Shown here: positions 63,349 to 64,000 of the stretch, one piece after another
How positions within the stretch are numbered: position 1 is the stretch's first letter
Layout: each line of letters opens with the position of its first letter
NCBI RefSeq assembly: GCF_014697025.1
Contig: NZ_JACJRC010000014.1
Coordinates: 62,001 to 126,000, forward strand
Source: Alkalinema sp. FACHB-956
Lineage (GTDB): Bacteria > Cyanobacteriota > Cyanobacteriia > Leptolyngbyales > Leptolyngbyaceae
Direction: 5' to 3'
Length of the DNA: 64,000 nt
Notes under the pieces: model-generated
Told to the model about the DNA's origin: nothing
What the model saw: the letters and a program-made list of their open reading frames with translations, nothing else
Database searches by the model: none
Program-made: the position numbers and the translations under genes

Positions 63349-64000
63349 TCAGACTTTGCCTGCTTGCAGGAAATCGAAAACTTTGTGGGCCATTTCTAAT
63401 TTGCTGCACGGTTCGATCGCGACTTGGTGGCCCGATCGATCGCAGATGACGGCTTGATTTTGGTCTGTGCCAAAGCCGCTATTGGGTTGATCGATCGGGT
63501 TGGCGACGATCGCGTCGAGTCCTTTGCGGTGCAATTTTTCCAAGGCGGGGGTGACGTAATCTCCCGTCTGAGCCGCAAAGCCGATCAGGCGTTGCTGGGG
63601 TTGTTTCCGTTGGGCTAACCCGGCGGCAATGTCCGGTACTGCGATCGTGGGAATGGCCTTGGGTAACTCGGCCTTGGGGAGTTTGTAATCTCGGTACTCC
63701 GCAGGTTTCATATCAGCAACCGCTGCACAAAGAATAATCCAATCGGCCTGGGGCAGTTCCTGCTGCATGACGGCTTCCATTTCTGCTGCGGAGGGCGTCA
63801 CTAACACCTTGGCCGATTTCAGCAACACCAGATTGACCGTGCCGGAACCGTAGACAAAGGTGACCTGGGCACCGCGATGGAGGGCGGCCAAGGCTAAGGC
63901 GGCTCCCATTTTTCCCGTGGAAGGATTTCCCAAGAACCTGACGGGATCGAGGAATTCCCGCGTCCCCCCTGCACTGATTAAAATTCGCTTACCCGATAAA
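63349..64000 (-). CDS. coaBC: CoaBC, phosphopantothenate-cysteine ligase part (5' end outside window)
   Basis: The frame is open to the right edge, so the start and the whole CoaC decarboxylase domain lie beyond it. The visible CoaB part reads LSGKRILISAGGTREFLDPV, then RFLGNPSTGKMGAALALAAL and GAQVTFVYGSG, and later AAVADMKPAEYRDYKLPK and IGFAAQTGD. CoaB joins cysteine to 4'-phosphopantothenate, and CoaC decarboxylates the product, in CoA synthesis. The usual N-R-S-S-G-K-M-G loop is NPSTGKMG here. Confidence 0.93.
   Translation of the reverse strand, partial: LSGKRILISAGGTREFLDPVRFLGNPSTGKMGAALALAALHRGAQVTFVYGSGTVNLVLLKSAKVLVTPSAAEMEAVMQQELPQADWIILCAAVADMKPAEYRDYKLPKAELPKAIPTIAVPDIAAGLAQRKQPQQRLIGFAAQTGDYVTPALEKLHRKGLDAIVANPIDQPNSGFGTDQNQAVICDRSGHQVAIEPCSKLEMAHKVFDFLQAGKV

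Overview
The window is a piece of a cyanobacterial chromosome. Evidence seen directly: the HIP1 palindrome GCGATCGC and its core CGATCG occur throughout; there are photosynthesis genes (psaM, thf1/psb29, ycf37, petJ for cytochrome c6, a CpcS/CpeS-type bilin lyase); and there are cyanobacterium-restricted families (DUF3370, slr1601-type division protein, D-ribulose kinase of the SePSK type). No rRNA, transposase gene, prophage or CRISPR array was seen. A filamentous Leptolyngbya-like organism is plausible, but the window cannot fix the genus.

Layout. 1-8.6 kb: a PrsW-like membrane protease cut by the left edge, a TPR protein, grxC, thf1, tRNA-Arg(CCG), an M23 murein hydrolase/activator, a TPR-FHA protein and a secreted Pro/Ser-rich protein. 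8.9-12.5 kb: an M16-family protein lacking its zinc motif, a Ser/Asn-rich secreted protein and a Yellow/MRJP-like beta-propeller. 12.6-15.6 kb: an AT-richer stretch with two adjacent PD-(D/E)XK proteins followed by a gene with a premature in-frame TGA. 15.8-24.8 kb: ilvD, a Uma2 nuclease, a pseudokinase behind a LexA-type box, DUF3370, a ParA ATPase and a small basic protein. 25.7-31.8 kb: a CBS-like histidine kinase, a D-ribulose kinase cluster and small secreted proteins. 32.3-41.9 kb: petJ with two PetR-type operators, purT, DUF2232, a CobT-like protein, a bilin lyase, a solute-binding lipoprotein and a ferredoxin-type aldo/keto reductase.

42.1-49.3 kb is the translation core. rimP-nusA-ylxR-infB runs leftward and rpmI-rplT runs rightward from a shared divergent region. 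The rimP side of that region holds an intrinsic terminator just before the start codon, which looks like an attenuator. 49.5-63 kb holds a structured RNA candidate, an amino-acid-type solute-binding protein, ycf37, a leftward cluster (small protein, mltA, cation/proton antiporter), a second histidine kinase with CRP-like sites upstream, a conserved protein with a TIR/deoxyribosyltransferase-like core, a division protein, psaM, terC, ndk and speA. The right edge cuts coaBC.

The most striking window-wide feature is in the gaps between genes. At more than twenty places there are short tandem repeats (units of about 12-31 bp, two to seven copies), each locus with its own unit sequence. They sit just past stop codons, between genes, and once in frame inside speA. 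No complete new defence system is evident. The best leads are the PetR/petJ operators, the rimP leader attenuator, the tandem-repeat process, the TIR-like protein and the nuclease pair.
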